From assembly GCA_036397815.1 (NCBI GenBank), contig DASWIE010000120.1:1-30596 (forward strand): a DNA stretch of 30,596 nucleotides, given 5' to 3'. Below the pieces are notes generated by a model that did not search any database, was not told where the DNA came from, and saw only the letters and a program-made list of their open reading frames with translations. This stretch comes from DASQFY01 sp036397815 (GTDB lineage: Bacteria > Chloroflexota > Limnocylindria > QHBO01). Made by a program: the position numbers and the translations under genes. Below are positions 7,164 to 15,254 of the stretch, one piece after another; within the stretch, counting starts at the first letter, position 1; each line of letters begins with the position of its first letter.

Positions 7164-8108
7164 CTAGCTGCGTGCCGGCTGGGGGACCGGCGTCGGGCGC
7201 CGGCCACGGATGGCGATGGCGGCCACCACCACCGCGGCGACGAGGCCGATCCCGTAGCCGGCCGCCGTGCTCGGCGTCGGGACCTGGCCGGCTGCCACGA
7301 GCTGGAGCCCGGCGGTGATCGGTGCACCAATGGTGAGCACCGCCGTGACCGCGCTGGCCGGCGCGCGCTGGAGCGCCGCGTACCAACTGGCGACATAGGC
7401 CGTGAGCAGCAGGCCGGTGAGCAGTACCCATCCCACCTGATCGAGGCGCAGGCTGCCGATCGCCGCCGAGCCGCCGGTCGCGCCCAGGAAGCCAATCAGC
7501 ACGACGAGGCCGATTCCCATCCGCGCCGCGGCAGCGACCGGCGACGGCACGCCACCGAGCACCCGCTTGGCGACGATCACCTCCAGCGCCCAGAAGGCGG
7601 TGGCGGCGGCGATCATCATCTCGCCGATCCCCCAGCCCACGCCGGTCGGCGACTGGACGAGGAGCTGGCTGACGAGCAGCACGCCGAGGGCGCCGATCTG
7701 CAGGCCACCCAGCCGCTCGCGCAGGAAGACGACCGCCAGCAGCGCGACCCACACGAAGAGCGTCTTGTGGATGACCGCCGCCGCCGGAGCGGTGGCCTGC
7801 GCCAGGCCGCTGAAGAAGAGTACGAACGGGAGGCTGCCGCCGATAACGCCCAGCGCCAGCAGCCCCGGCGCGGCGCGCCACTGGGGGCGCCACGGCCCAC
7901 GTACGGCGACCATCGCGATTCCCAGCAGGAGCACCGCGGCGACCCCGTTCTTCAGCGTGGTGAAGAGCACCGGATCGCCAACGGCGCGGACGGCGCTGGC
8001 GTTGACGAAGACCGATATGCCGCTCACGACGGCGGTGATGCCGGCCAGTCCCAGGCCGACCCGTCCGGCGTTTTCTCTCGTGTCGAGTGAGCTGAACCAG
8101 CGTGTCAT
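7164..8108 (-). CDS. EamA/DMT-superfamily transporter
   Basis: 314 residues with about ten hydrophobic helices arranged as two five-helix EamA repeats. The first repeat ends with TAPAAAVIHKTLFVWVALLAVVFLRERLG, the typical end of an EamA half (helix pair followed by LxERL), and the second half has ASAVTAVLTIGAPITAGLQL. Family members move metabolites such as amino acids, nucleosides or drugs across the cytoplasmic membrane; the substrate cannot be read from sequence. Its ATG sits within the stop codon of hypC (ATGA at 8105-8108), so it is translationally coupled to a hydrogenase maturation gene, which is unusual for a general exporter and suggests a role tied to the hydrogenase (inference). 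Confidence 0.85.
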   Translation of the reverse strand: MTRWFSSLDTRENAGRVGLGLAGITAVVSGISVFVNASAVRAVGDPVLFTTLKNGVAAVLLLGIAMVAVRGPWRPQWRAAPGLLALGVIGGSLPFVLFFSGLAQATAPAAAVIHKTLFVWVALLAVVFLRERLGGLQIGALGVLLVSQLLVQSPTGVGWGIGEMMIAAATAFWALEVIVAKRVLGGVPSPVAAAARMGIGLVVLIGFLGATGGSAAIGSLRLDQVGWVLLTGLLLTAYVASWYAALQRAPASAVTAVLTIGAPITAGLQLVAAGQVPTPSTAAGYGIGLVAAVVVAAIAIRGRRPTPVPQPARS

Positions 8109-8350
8109 GTGGTCTCTCCTTGGGCTGATGGGGCGTCATCGGTCGTGGCCAGCCCAACGGCGGCCCTGATCTGCTCGGCGATGTCCGGCTTCACGATGCG
8201 GACCAGGGTCCCAGCCGACAGGAGCGCCCAGTCTCCGGGGCGCACCTCGGGGACTGGGAGGGTGGAGGCCCTGCGTCGCAGGTCGCCGACCTCGACCTCC
8301 GCCCAGTCGCCGTCGACGGTGATCACCCGAGCCGGCATCGTCAGACACAT
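8105..8350 (-). CDS. hypC: HypC/HupF hydrogenase assembly chaperone
   Basis: 81 residues, the usual HypC length. It begins with MCLTMPARVITVDGDWAEVE, matching the family start M-C-[LI]-x-x-P-x-[RK]-V in which Cys2 carries or contacts the Fe(CN)2CO unit together with HypD. The mid-part VPEVRPGDWALLSAGTLV matches the conserved V-x-x-G-D-[YW]-V-L-x-H-x-G block, though the usual HVG is SAG here. The gene overlaps the endopeptidase gene by 10 bases and the transporter gene by 4. hypA, B, D, E and F are not in the window and must lie elsewhere if the enzyme is active. Confidence 0.93.
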   Translation of the reverse strand: MCLTMPARVITVDGDWAEVEVGDLRRRASTLPVPEVRPGDWALLSAGTLVRIVKPDIAEQIRAAVGLATTDDAPSAQGETT

Positions 8351-8823
8351 GCGCCGGTCCTCGATTCGTGGGCCAGGACGCGGATCCAGTGGTCGAGGCG
8401 CGCTGCGCAAGGCAGGACTGCCTCACGCACCGCCGGGCTCAGCGCCGCGCCGATCTCGTATCCGCCGCCGGCGACGCCGATGAACCGGCCCTCCTGCAGC
8501 TCGCCGCCGAGCCGTTCGGCGATCGCCAGCGTGATCGGCAGGGGCAGGGCGTGGGTCGAGGCAGGGATGATGCCGGAGCTCTGGCCGTCGAGGAGCGAGG
8601 CGAGCGGCAGGTCGATGACCTCGCCCGGCGCCGGGCCTTTCACGGCGTCGACCAGGATGAGCGGCCCGTCCGTGTCGAGGAGATCGTCAGGCATGATCTG
8701 GCCGACCTGCCGCACCTGGACTAGGGCCAGCGTGCTGGCCGGCAGGGCTTCGACGACGGTCGCGGCGACGGCGTCGTCGCCGCGCATCGGGTCGCCGCAG
8801 GCGAGCAGCGTCACGCGTCGCAT
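8341..8823 (-). CDS. Hydrogenase maturation endopeptidase (HyaD/HycI family)
   Basis: 160 residues. Family signature at the N-terminus: LLACGDPMRGDDAVA, where the G-[ND]-x-x-[RM]-x-D-D block supplies a nickel ligand, followed by ILVDAVKGPAPGEV with the second acidic ligand and STHALPLPITL with the conserved His. The enzyme senses nickel in the large subunit and removes its C-terminal extension. It directly follows the large subunit gene. The start at 8823 gives MRRVTLLACGDP, the expected N-terminus; a GTG at 8832 would give a 4-base GTGA overlap with the large-subunit stop and three extra residues, and cannot be excluded. Confidence 0.92.
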   Translation of the reverse strand: MRRVTLLACGDPMRGDDAVAATVVEALPASTLALVQVRQVGQIMPDDLLDTDGPLILVDAVKGPAPGEVIDLPLASLLDGQSSGIIPASTHALPLPITLAIAERLGGELQEGRFIGVAGGGYEIGAALSPAVREAVLPCAARLDHWIRVLAHESRTGACV

Positions 8824-8828
8824 GCCGC

Positions 8829-10130
8829 TCACCCGCCTGTGACCCGCAGGTCCAGGAAGTGGGTCGCGCAGCTGATGCACGGGTCGTAGCTCCGGATCAG
8901 CTGCTCGAGGCGATGCGTCGCCTCGGCGTGCGGCAGTGACAGCACGCTCGGCGCAAAGAGCGCCAGGTCGTGCTCGATCGCCGCTTGGTTCTGGCTGGTC
9001 GGCGGCACGATCTGCGCGTGGCGGACCAGGCCGTCGTCGCCGACCTCGTAGCGGTGGAAGAGGAGCCCGCGCGGCGCCTCGGTCGCCCAGGCCGCGATGC
9101 CAGGCCGCGTCTCCCAGGCCGCGAGCGCCTCGCGAGGCTCACGGTAGCCACCGATGATGTCCACCGCCTCGGCCAGAGCGTGCAGCAGCTCGACCGCACG
9201 GGCCACGATGCTGCGGAAGACGTTGGTGCGCAGCTCGTCGCCGAGGCCAGTGGCGCGCAGCGCCTCGGCGGCCAGGGGGTGAAGCGTGTCGCCGGCCAGC
9301 GAGACGCGCGCGGTGGGACCGAGCAGGTACGGCGAGCCGTCGCGGCTGATCGCCTGGAGGGCGTTCGACCACGGGACCTGGCGTTCCTCGAAGGCTGCCG
9401 GCCAGTCGCCGGGATCGAGGTCGAGACCGTCGCTCGAGGTGATCCGCCCGTCGTTCATGGGGTACTCGGTCGCGTGACGCAGGGCGACGAGCCGCGGCTC
9501 GCGGGCGTGGGGTGGCGGTGCGAGCTCCGCTGCCCAGCGGACCGTCTCCTGGGCCTCGGCGATCGCCTCGGGCAGCGCGCGCCGGATCTCCTCCAGCTCG
9601 GCGGCGCGCGGGGCGCGCGAGAAGCCGCCGACCCGCACGCTGATGGGGTGGATCGGCCTCCCGCCGAGGAGCGCCACGATCCGGTTCCCGAGCCGCTTGA
9701 TACGCAGCCCGCGTTCGACGATGCCGGGATGATCGCCGGCCAGCTCCACGGCGCTCGGATAGCCCAGGAAGTCGGGCGCGTGGAGCAGGTAGACGTGCAG
9801 GGCGTGGCTCTCGATCCACTCCCCGCAGTAGAAGAGGCGCCGCAACTGTCGGATCTCGGGGTCGATCTCGACGCCGAAGAGGCCCTCGAAGGCGTGGACC
9901 GCCGACATCTGGTAGGCGACCGGGCAGATGCCGCAGATGCGGGCCACGATGTCGATCACCTCGTCCGGCGTCCGTCCCACCACCAGGCGCTCGAAGTAGC
10001 GCGGCGCCTCGAAGATCTCGAGGTGCGCCTGGGTGACCTGGCCATCGCGCACGGTGAGCGACAGGCGGCCCTCGCCCTCCACGCGGGTCAGCTGCCGAAC
10101 ATTGAAGTCGACGCCGCCGCTCTCATGCAT
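8829..10130 (-). CDS. hyhL: NiFe hydrogenase large subunit, group 3b type
   Basis: 433 residues. The L1 motif R-I-C66-G-I-C69-P and the L2 motif D416-P-C418-I-S-C421-A-T-H424 supply the four cysteines that hold the Ni-Fe centre. Only nine residues follow H424, the expected endopeptidase cleavage point, so the C-terminal extension is short. Length and sequence fit the ~430-residue cytoplasmic group 3 enzymes; lack of a Tat-type small subunit and presence of an FeS/FAD/2Fe-2S partner point to group 3b (bidirectional, NAD(P)-linked, sometimes called sulfhydrogenase). H2 is formed or oxidised at this subunit. The start overlaps the small-subunit gene by 8 bases. The group assignment is by gene neighbourhood and motif, not by a tree. 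Confidence 0.95.
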   Translation of the reverse strand: MHESGGVDFNVRQLTRVEGEGRLSLTVRDGQVTQAHLEIFEAPRYFERLVVGRTPDEVIDIVARICGICPVAYQMSAVHAFEGLFGVEIDPEIRQLRRLFYCGEWIESHALHVYLLHAPDFLGYPSAVELAGDHPGIVERGLRIKRLGNRIVALLGGRPIHPISVRVGGFSRAPRAAELEEIRRALPEAIAEAQETVRWAAELAPPPHAREPRLVALRHATEYPMNDGRITSSDGLDLDPGDWPAAFEERQVPWSNALQAISRDGSPYLLGPTARVSLAGDTLHPLAAEALRATGLGDELRTNVFRSIVARAVELLHALAEAVDIIGGYREPREALAAWETRPGIAAWATEAPRGLLFHRYEVGDDGLVRHAQIVPPTSQNQAAIEHDLALFAPSVLSLPHAEATHRLEQLIRSYDPCISCATHFLDLRVTGG

Positions 10131-10938
10131 CGGTCTGGTCCTTCGGTTGGGCTGCCTGCACCGCCCGGCCAGCAGGCTCCCGGAAGGGCTGGCTCCAGGC
10201 GTTGAAGCCGGCGAACAGGCGGTCCACTTCGATGAGCGGTCGACTCGCGCCCAGCCAGCCGTGCAGGCTGGGGACGTTCGCCTGCTCGCGCGGCCCGAAG
10301 CAGGCGTAGCAGGCGCGGCCGTAGGCTGGGCAGATGGCGCCGCAGCCGGTCTGGGTCAGCGGTCCCAGGCAGGGCATGTCACCCGCCACCAGGACGCAGA
10401 CGGTGCCGCGGCGCTTGCACTCGAGGCAGACCGACTCGCCGGGGAGCTGCGGACGCCGCCCGATCCGCAGCGCGGTGAGCAGCTCGAGCAGCTGGCCGGG
10501 ATCGATGGGGCAGCCGCGCAGCTCGGCATCGACCTGCACGTGCTCGGCCACCGGGGTGCTGGTGGCGAGTGAGCTGACGTAATCGGGCGTGGGATAGACA
10601 GCCGCCCGCCAGGCGGGCTCATCGGCCCAGTTGCGAAGGGCCTGGATGCCGCCGGCGGTGGCGCAGGCACCGATGGTCACCAGCAGGCGTGTCCTGGCGC
10701 GCAGGCGGACGATCTCCTCCCGCTGCTCGGGCGTGCTGACCGACCCCTCCACCAGCAGGACGTCGTACGGCCCCTCGGAGCGACGCGACGAGGCTTCGGG
10801 GAACTCGACCAGCTCGAAGCGCTCGGTGATCGGCAGCAGTTGGTCCTCCAGGTCGAGCAGCGTGAGCTGGCAGCCGTCGCAGGAGGCGAGCTTGACGACG
10901 CCGACGCGCGGGCGGCGCTGATCCACGTCGACGGGCAT
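10123..10938 (-). CDS. hyhS: NiFe hydrogenase small subunit, group 3 type
   Basis: 271 residues, no Tat signal. The proximal cluster ligands are visible: C20-D-G-C23 in KLASCDGCQLTLLDLED, C92 in GACATAGG and C143 in RGCPIDP. The C-terminal region has a further run of cysteines (C171, C174, C181, C190, C199, C203, C210, C213) suited to two more 4Fe-4S clusters, as in group 3 enzymes. It relays electrons between the NiFe centre and the beta-gamma subunit. The ATG at 10938 shares one base with the stop of the fused upstream gene (TGATG), which indicates coupled translation. Frames open for another ~500 codons upstream are shadows of the fused gene. Confidence 0.95.
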   Translation of the reverse strand: MPVDVDQRRPRVGVVKLASCDGCQLTLLDLEDQLLPITERFELVEFPEASSRRSEGPYDVLLVEGSVSTPEQREEIVRLRARTRLLVTIGACATAGGIQALRNWADEPAWRAAVYPTPDYVSSLATSTPVAEHVQVDAELRGCPIDPGQLLELLTALRIGRRPQLPGESVCLECKRRGTVCVLVAGDMPCLGPLTQTGCGAICPAYGRACYACFGPREQANVPSLHGWLGASRPLIEVDRLFAGFNAWSQPFREPAGRAVQAAQPKDQTDA

Positions 10939-12953
10939 CAGATGCCCTCCCGTCCGAACAGGTCGCCCAGCTCCGAGACCGAGAACACCGGGCCATCGCG
11001 ACAGATGAAGAACGGGCCCATCTGGCAATGGCCGCAGGTGCCGACGCCGCAGTCCATGTGACGCTCGAGCGAGACGAAGATGCGGCGCCGCGTGATGCCG
11101 GCCGTGCGCAGGGCGCTGACGGTGGCCTGCATCATCCGTTCCGGTCCGCACACGAAGGCGACCGCGGACCGGCCATGCCAGTCGCGGCGATCGAGCAGCT
11201 GCGTGACCACGCCCACCTGGCCCAGCCACTCCGGGCCGGCGCGGTCCACGATCTCCCCGACCTCGACGCCCGCCTGCCGCAAGGCATCCAGCTCGTGGAC
11301 GTAGAGGCGGTCCGCCGGCGTCCGGGCGCCGTACGCGAGGAAGAGCTCGCGGAAGCGGTCCCTCTGGCGCAGGACGGCGTCGATCACCGGCCGCAACGGG
11401 GCAAGCCCGATGCCGCCGGCCACGATCACCACGTCCCTGCCCAGCGCCCGCTCGAGCGGCCAGCCACGGCCGAGGGGCCCGCGCAGGCCGAGCTGCGACC
11501 CAGGCCGGAGGGCGGTGACGGCCTCGGTTGCACGGCCGGCGGCGCGGATCGTGAGCCACAGGACCCCATCGGCCACGCGTGAGATGGAGATCGGCAGCGG
11601 GGAGAACCCGGGCTGCTCGACCATCACGAACTGGCCGGGCTGCGCCGCGAGCAGGGCGTCGTCGTGCGGCTCGATGCGCAGCGTTGAGGTGTCGACGGTC
11701 TCGGCGGAGACGGCCACCACCGTGGCGGTCGCGATTTCGGCCCGCTTCGCCGGAGCCCCGACCACGCTCGGCGGGAAGCTGACGAGCGGCAGCGGCACCA
11801 GGCCCTCGATCGCGACGGGCTGTGGCATTGGCTGGGGCTCGTAGGGCGGGGCGATGGCGGCCAGCTCTTCGCGGACGTCGATGCCGACCGGGCACCACGT
11901 GATGCACCGTCCGCAGCCGACGCACCCCGAGGTGCCGAACTGGTCGTGCCAGGTAGCGAACTTGTGGGTCAGCCACTGCCGGTAGCGGTCCTGGCGCCGC
12001 GGCCTGAAGTTGCCGCCCGCGACGCGGGCGAAGTCGCCGTTGAAGCACGAGTCCCAGCGGCGCTCGGTCTGCGTGACGGCGCCGTCCAGGTCGGAGATGG
12101 CGCCGACGCTGGTGCAGAAGCAGGTGGGGCAGACCATGGTGCAGTTCGCGCAGGCCAGGCAGCGGTCGGCCACCTCGATCCAGCGCGGGTGGTCGAGTCG
12201 GTCCATGAGCCGCGCGGGCAGCCCGTCGGCCGCCACCCCCTGGTCGGCCATGGCGTCCCGTGCCGATGCCACGCCATTTGCGGCGCTGGCCTCGTGCTCC
12301 GGTGTGGCCGGGTCCGCGCCAAGCTGCTCGAGCAGCCGCGCCCCCTCTTGGCTGCCGCCATCGACGAGGAAGCCGTCGTCGATCTCGGTCAGCACCAGGT
12401 CGTATCCCTCGGTCACCTCCGGGCCCGTCCCCATCGATGCGCAGAAGCAGGTGGCGCCGGCGCGCGTGCACTGCACCGCCACGACCAGCGCGTTGGCGCG
12501 CCGAGCCCGATAGTCGTCATCGACGAACGGGCCGCCGGCCAGGGCCCGGTCCTGCACGAGGAGCGCGGCGATCTCGCAGGCCCGGACACCCAGGAAGGCG
12601 AGCCGACGCGGCTCGGGCATGGCATGCTCGAACCCCACCTTCTGACCGTCACGCGTGGCGGTGCCGAGCGGGACGCGCGGCGGCTGCGTGTACCGCTTCC
12701 AGCCCTGCGGGCCAACGGTGAAGTCGAAGAGTCGCGGACTCTCTGTATGCGTGAGCCGATAGCGCCCGGGTGCCTGCTCGTCGGTCCAGCCGGCGGGAAG
12801 GTCAGCGACCGAGTGCAGCTCGTCGTAGACGATCGCGCCATCACGGACCATCGGCCCGATGACGGTGCGACCAACGTCCCGCAGCAGGTCGAGCAGACGA
12901 TCGAGCTCCGCGCGCGGCAGGAAGGCGGGTCGCGTCGGAGCCACGGTCACCAC
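10938..12953 (-). CDS. Fused hydrogenase beta-gamma subunit (4Fe-4S dicluster + FAD/NAD(P)/2Fe-2S reductase)
   Basis: 671 residues joining two subunits that are normally separate. Residues ~1-365 match the beta subunit (HydB-like): an N-terminal domain with RACEIAALLVQDRA, then cluster motifs C265-x2-C268-x2-C271-x3-C275 and C344-x2-C347-x2-C350-x3-C354. A Pro-rich linker (~369-400) leads to residues ~405-671, a gamma subunit (HydG-like): FAD region QFVMVEQPGFSPLPISIS, NAD(P) loop GGIGLAPLRP (513-522), VCGPERMM, and a C-terminal 2Fe-2S site C635-x4-C640-x2-C643-x7-C651. It carries electrons between the hydrogenase and NAD(P)H. Start: two consecutive GTG codons at 12953 and 12950; the second gives a GTGA overlap with the preceding gene. 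Confidence 0.92.
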   Translation of the reverse strand: MVTVAPTRPAFLPRAELDRLLDLLRDVGRTVIGPMVRDGAIVYDELHSVADLPAGWTDEQAPGRYRLTHTESPRLFDFTVGPQGWKRYTQPPRVPLGTATRDGQKVGFEHAMPEPRRLAFLGVRACEIAALLVQDRALAGGPFVDDDYRARRANALVVAVQCTRAGATCFCASMGTGPEVTEGYDLVLTEIDDGFLVDGGSQEGARLLEQLGADPATPEHEASAANGVASARDAMADQGVAADGLPARLMDRLDHPRWIEVADRCLACANCTMVCPTCFCTSVGAISDLDGAVTQTERRWDSCFNGDFARVAGGNFRPRRQDRYRQWLTHKFATWHDQFGTSGCVGCGRCITWCPVGIDVREELAAIAPPYEPQPMPQPVAIEGLVPLPLVSFPPSVVGAPAKRAEIATATVVAVSAETVDTSTLRIEPHDDALLAAQPGQFVMVEQPGFSPLPISISRVADGVLWLTIRAAGRATEAVTALRPGSQLGLRGPLGRGWPLERALGRDVVIVAGGIGLAPLRPVIDAVLRQRDRFRELFLAYGARTPADRLYVHELDALRQAGVEVGEIVDRAGPEWLGQVGVVTQLLDRRDWHGRSAVAFVCGPERMMQATVSALRTAGITRRRIFVSLERHMDCGVGTCGHCQMGPFFICRDGPVFSVSELGDLFGREGI

Positions 12954-13432
12954 GGCACGGGCTCCGCCTGCTGCGCGTAGAGGTCGAGGAGCTGGTGGCG
13001 CGTGCCACCCAGGCGGCGGGCCACGGCCTCCAACAGGCGCGGGTAGACGGTGGCCGCCAGCTCCGCGTCCTCGCGCAACGCCCGACGCAGCTCGCCGACG
13101 TCGAAGGCGACGAGCGTGGTGGGCTCCAGCGCCACGGCAGTCGAGGTTGATCGGTACGGCGGCACGAGGGCCGACCAGCCCACCACGTCGCCGGGCTCGA
13201 TGGTCATGATCGTCACGGCGCCACGCTCGGGCACCAGCAGCCGGAGCGCGACCCGGCCCTCAGCGACGATGCCGAACGGATCGGTCGGATCCCCCTCGCG
13301 CAGGATGACTTCGCCGGCCGGGTACGGTCGCAGCGCGGCGAAATTCGCGAGCTGCGAGCGCGCATGGGGCGACAGCCCCGATCCGAACCACCCACCCGCC
13401 AGGGCGGTGATCAGCGCGTCGCGACCAGTCAT
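12947..13432 (-). CDS. Stand-alone cyclic-nucleotide-binding-domain protein (Crp/Fnr-like, no HTH)
   Basis: 161 residues. The cNMP-binding beta barrel is clear: LSPHARSQLANFAALRPYPA, then GEVILREGDPTDPFGIVAEGRVAL and a phosphate-binding-cassette-like stretch IEPGDVVGWSALVPPYRSTSTAVA, followed by EPTTLVAFDVGELRRAL and a helix with LLEAVARRLGGTRHQLLDLYAQ. After this helix the protein ends; the winged-helix DNA-binding domain of Crp/Fnr proteins is absent. In Crp the cassette reads GExG-x6-RSAxV; here G-x-V-V-G-x6-YRSTSTAVA keeps the Arg-Ser pair. It is the first gene of the hydrogenase operon and overlaps the beta-gamma gene, so it more likely senses a ligand for the enzyme complex than controls transcription (inference). 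The ATG at 13432 precedes the first family-like residues. Confidence 0.85.
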   Translation of the reverse strand: MTGRDALITALAGGWFGSGLSPHARSQLANFAALRPYPAGEVILREGDPTDPFGIVAEGRVALRLLVPERGAVTIMTIEPGDVVGWSALVPPYRSTSTAVALEPTTLVAFDVGELRRALREDAELAATVYPRLLEAVARRLGGTRHQLLDLYAQQAEPVPW

Positions 13433-13511
13433 GCCCTGACCGTAACGTCGGGCAGCCATGATCGGGAGTGCCATTCGGCAAGGCGTAGCAGGCCATCCGG
13501 ACCTGCCGCGG

Positions 13512-15254
13512 TCAGTGGATCCCGGCCATCTCCTGGAGCAGCCGCCAGTTGGCGAGCCGGTCGTCCTGCGTGGCCTGAATCTCGGGCGTGGGCGCGCCAT
13601 CGGCCGCGAAGTGCGGTGCGAAGCGGCCCTCGGTGCGCGCGAAGGCCAGGAAGTCGATCACCGTCCCATCCGGGAGGCTGGCCCAGTCCTCCTTTGGTGC
13701 CGGGTTGCCCTGGAGGCTGAGGCGTTCCGCCATCGTCGGCCCCCGCCGGGGGTCATAGGTGAAGATCGGGAAGGCGCGCGACTCGACCGCCAGCTTGGCC
13801 TGGCGGTTCGAGGCGTCGTCGGCGATGCCGTGCTCCGGCATGCAGGGCGTGTAGGCCACGACCACCGCCGGCCCGGGGTACTCGTTGGCCTCCATGACCG
13901 CGCGGTAGAAGTGGTTGATGTGGGCGGGGCTCGTCTGCGCCACGTAGGCCTCGCCATGGGCCATCAGGATCCTGCCCAGCTCCTTGCGCCGCTCCGGCCG
14001 TCCGTGGAGTGCCTTGCCGTAGGCTGACAGCTTCGTGACCTGACCCCCGAACGAGGCGGTCGAGGCCTGTCCGCCGGTGTTCGAGTAGACCTGCGTGTCG
14101 AGCACCAGCACGTTGATGTCGGCACCCGATGCCACCATGCGGCTCAGCGACTGGAAGCCGATGTCGTACATCGCGCCGTCACCACCGAACACCCACAGCT
14201 TGCGGTCGGGGTGGCCGGCCTGGTCCCAGCGGGCCCGGATGCCGAGCGCGTCGGCCGGCGCGTTCTCGAACAGCGAGTTGGTCCATGGCACGAGGTACGG
14301 GTTGTAGGGGTAGGTGCTGCCGAAGACGGTGTTGCAACCGGTGGCAGCCACGATCCCCATCGACTCCGGCCCATGGACCTGGCGAGTCGCTGCCAGCAAC
14401 ATGCGGATGGCGGTCGCCTCGCCGCAACCCGAACACGACCCGGCCCCGCCGACGTAGCCCGTCGCGTGCTCGCCGAGCATGAGGTCGGCCAGCGCCTTCT
14501 CGTTGCGGTAGGCATCGGGCGTGACCGGCAGCGCGCGGAAGAGCCTGAAGTCGCGCGCGTAGCGCTCGATCGTCGCTTCGCCGGACGGCTCCGCCGCCAC
14601 CTTGTCGATCATGTGCAGCGCGTCGTAGCCGAGGGCGTGGCAGACCTCCACGCACTCCGCGCAACCCTTGCAGTGCACCGGATCTACGAAGATGCCGAAG
14701 AGGGCCGGCTCGTGGCCTTTCTTGCGCGGCACCTCGGCGTACTTTGTCGTCCATGCGAAGCGACTGCGCGCGGTGTCTGTGGCCAGCCCAGGATTATTCT
14801 CGGCGCCCGCAAAGCGCGCGATGGCCGGCTCGAGGACCGATTCCGGCTGGGCCACGCCCAGGATGGCGGTATCAGGGCAGGCGTTGACGCAGCTCATGCA
14901 GCCGACGCACGCCTCGCGGACGAACTCCGGAATGCGTGGCGCGAGCCCGGAGAAGTCGCGCGTGGCGGCGGTACCCGGTGGGATCACGCTGCGGGCCACG
15001 CCGGGGTCGGATGGCAGCTCGTGGTCGCCCCGTCCCGTGGCGTAGGCGCCGACCACCGCGGCATTGAAGTCATCGACGTAGGTGCCGACGTCGAAGATCG
15101 GCAGCGCGCTCGCCGCCAGGCGCGCCTCGTGGCCCTCCAGCGTCTCCGCGGCTGGCTTGGTGAGCGGAGCGTCGTCCCCGCCGGCCGCGCGAGCGGGTGG
15201 CGAGACGATACGTGCCGGAGGCTCGGCCGACGGGATCGCCGCGCGCCGGGTCAT
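13512..15254 (-). CDS. Pyruvate:ferredoxin oxidoreductase, C-terminal half (2x4Fe-4S + TPP-binding domain)
   Basis: 580 residues corresponding to the C-terminal domains of single-chain PFOR/NifJ. A poorly conserved ~45-residue N-terminus is followed by a ferredoxin-type domain with C116-x2-C119-x2-C122-x3-C126 and C195-x2-C198-x2-C201-x3-C205. The TPP domain carries the proximal cluster ligands C274 and C277 (GSCSGCGEATA), C307 (ATGCNTVFG) and C471 (YTPCMPEHG), and the TPP/Mg motif G358-D-G with DTQVYSNTGGQ. The stretch YNPYLVPWTNSLFENAPADA is typical of pyruvate-specific enzymes. With the partner at 15694-17661 it oxidises pyruvate plus CoA to acetyl-CoA, CO2 and reduced ferredoxin. The ATG overlaps the CBS gene by 4 bases (ATGA). 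Confidence 0.94.
   Translation of the reverse strand: MTRRAAIPSAEPPARIVSPPARAAGGDDAPLTKPAAETLEGHEARLAASALPIFDVGTYVDDFNAAVVGAYATGRGDHELPSDPGVARSVIPPGTAATRDFSGLAPRIPEFVREACVGCMSCVNACPDTAILGVAQPESVLEPAIARFAGAENNPGLATDTARSRFAWTTKYAEVPRKKGHEPALFGIFVDPVHCKGCAECVEVCHALGYDALHMIDKVAAEPSGEATIERYARDFRLFRALPVTPDAYRNEKALADLMLGEHATGYVGGAGSCSGCGEATAIRMLLAATRQVHGPESMGIVAATGCNTVFGSTYPYNPYLVPWTNSLFENAPADALGIRARWDQAGHPDRKLWVFGGDGAMYDIGFQSLSRMVASGADINVLVLDTQVYSNTGGQASTASFGGQVTKLSAYGKALHGRPERRKELGRILMAHGEAYVAQTSPAHINHFYRAVMEANEYPGPAVVVAYTPCMPEHGIADDASNRQAKLAVESRAFPIFTYDPRRGPTMAERLSLQGNPAPKEDWASLPDGTVIDFLAFARTEGRFAPHFAADGAPTPEIQATQDDRLANWRLLQEMAGIH

Noticed and set aside
7153..8157. Apparent fusion of the DUF6390-like protein with an N-terminal ~335-residue extension
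   Set aside because: The extension is a shadow of the EamA transporter gene (7164-8108), which has clear membrane-protein composition in its own frame.
10941..12471. Long open extension upstream of the small hydrogenase subunit in its own frame
   Set aside because: This part overlaps the fused beta-gamma gene in another frame, and its composition is Arg/Gly/Pro-rich with no family features. Only 10123-10938 is protein-like.
13488..13506. GCAGG/CCTGC hairpin between the PFOR stop and the hydrogenase operon
   Set aside because: Only 5 bp with a 9-base loop and no T-run; not distinguishable from chance in this GC-rich sequence, so it does not show that the two blocks are separate transcripts.
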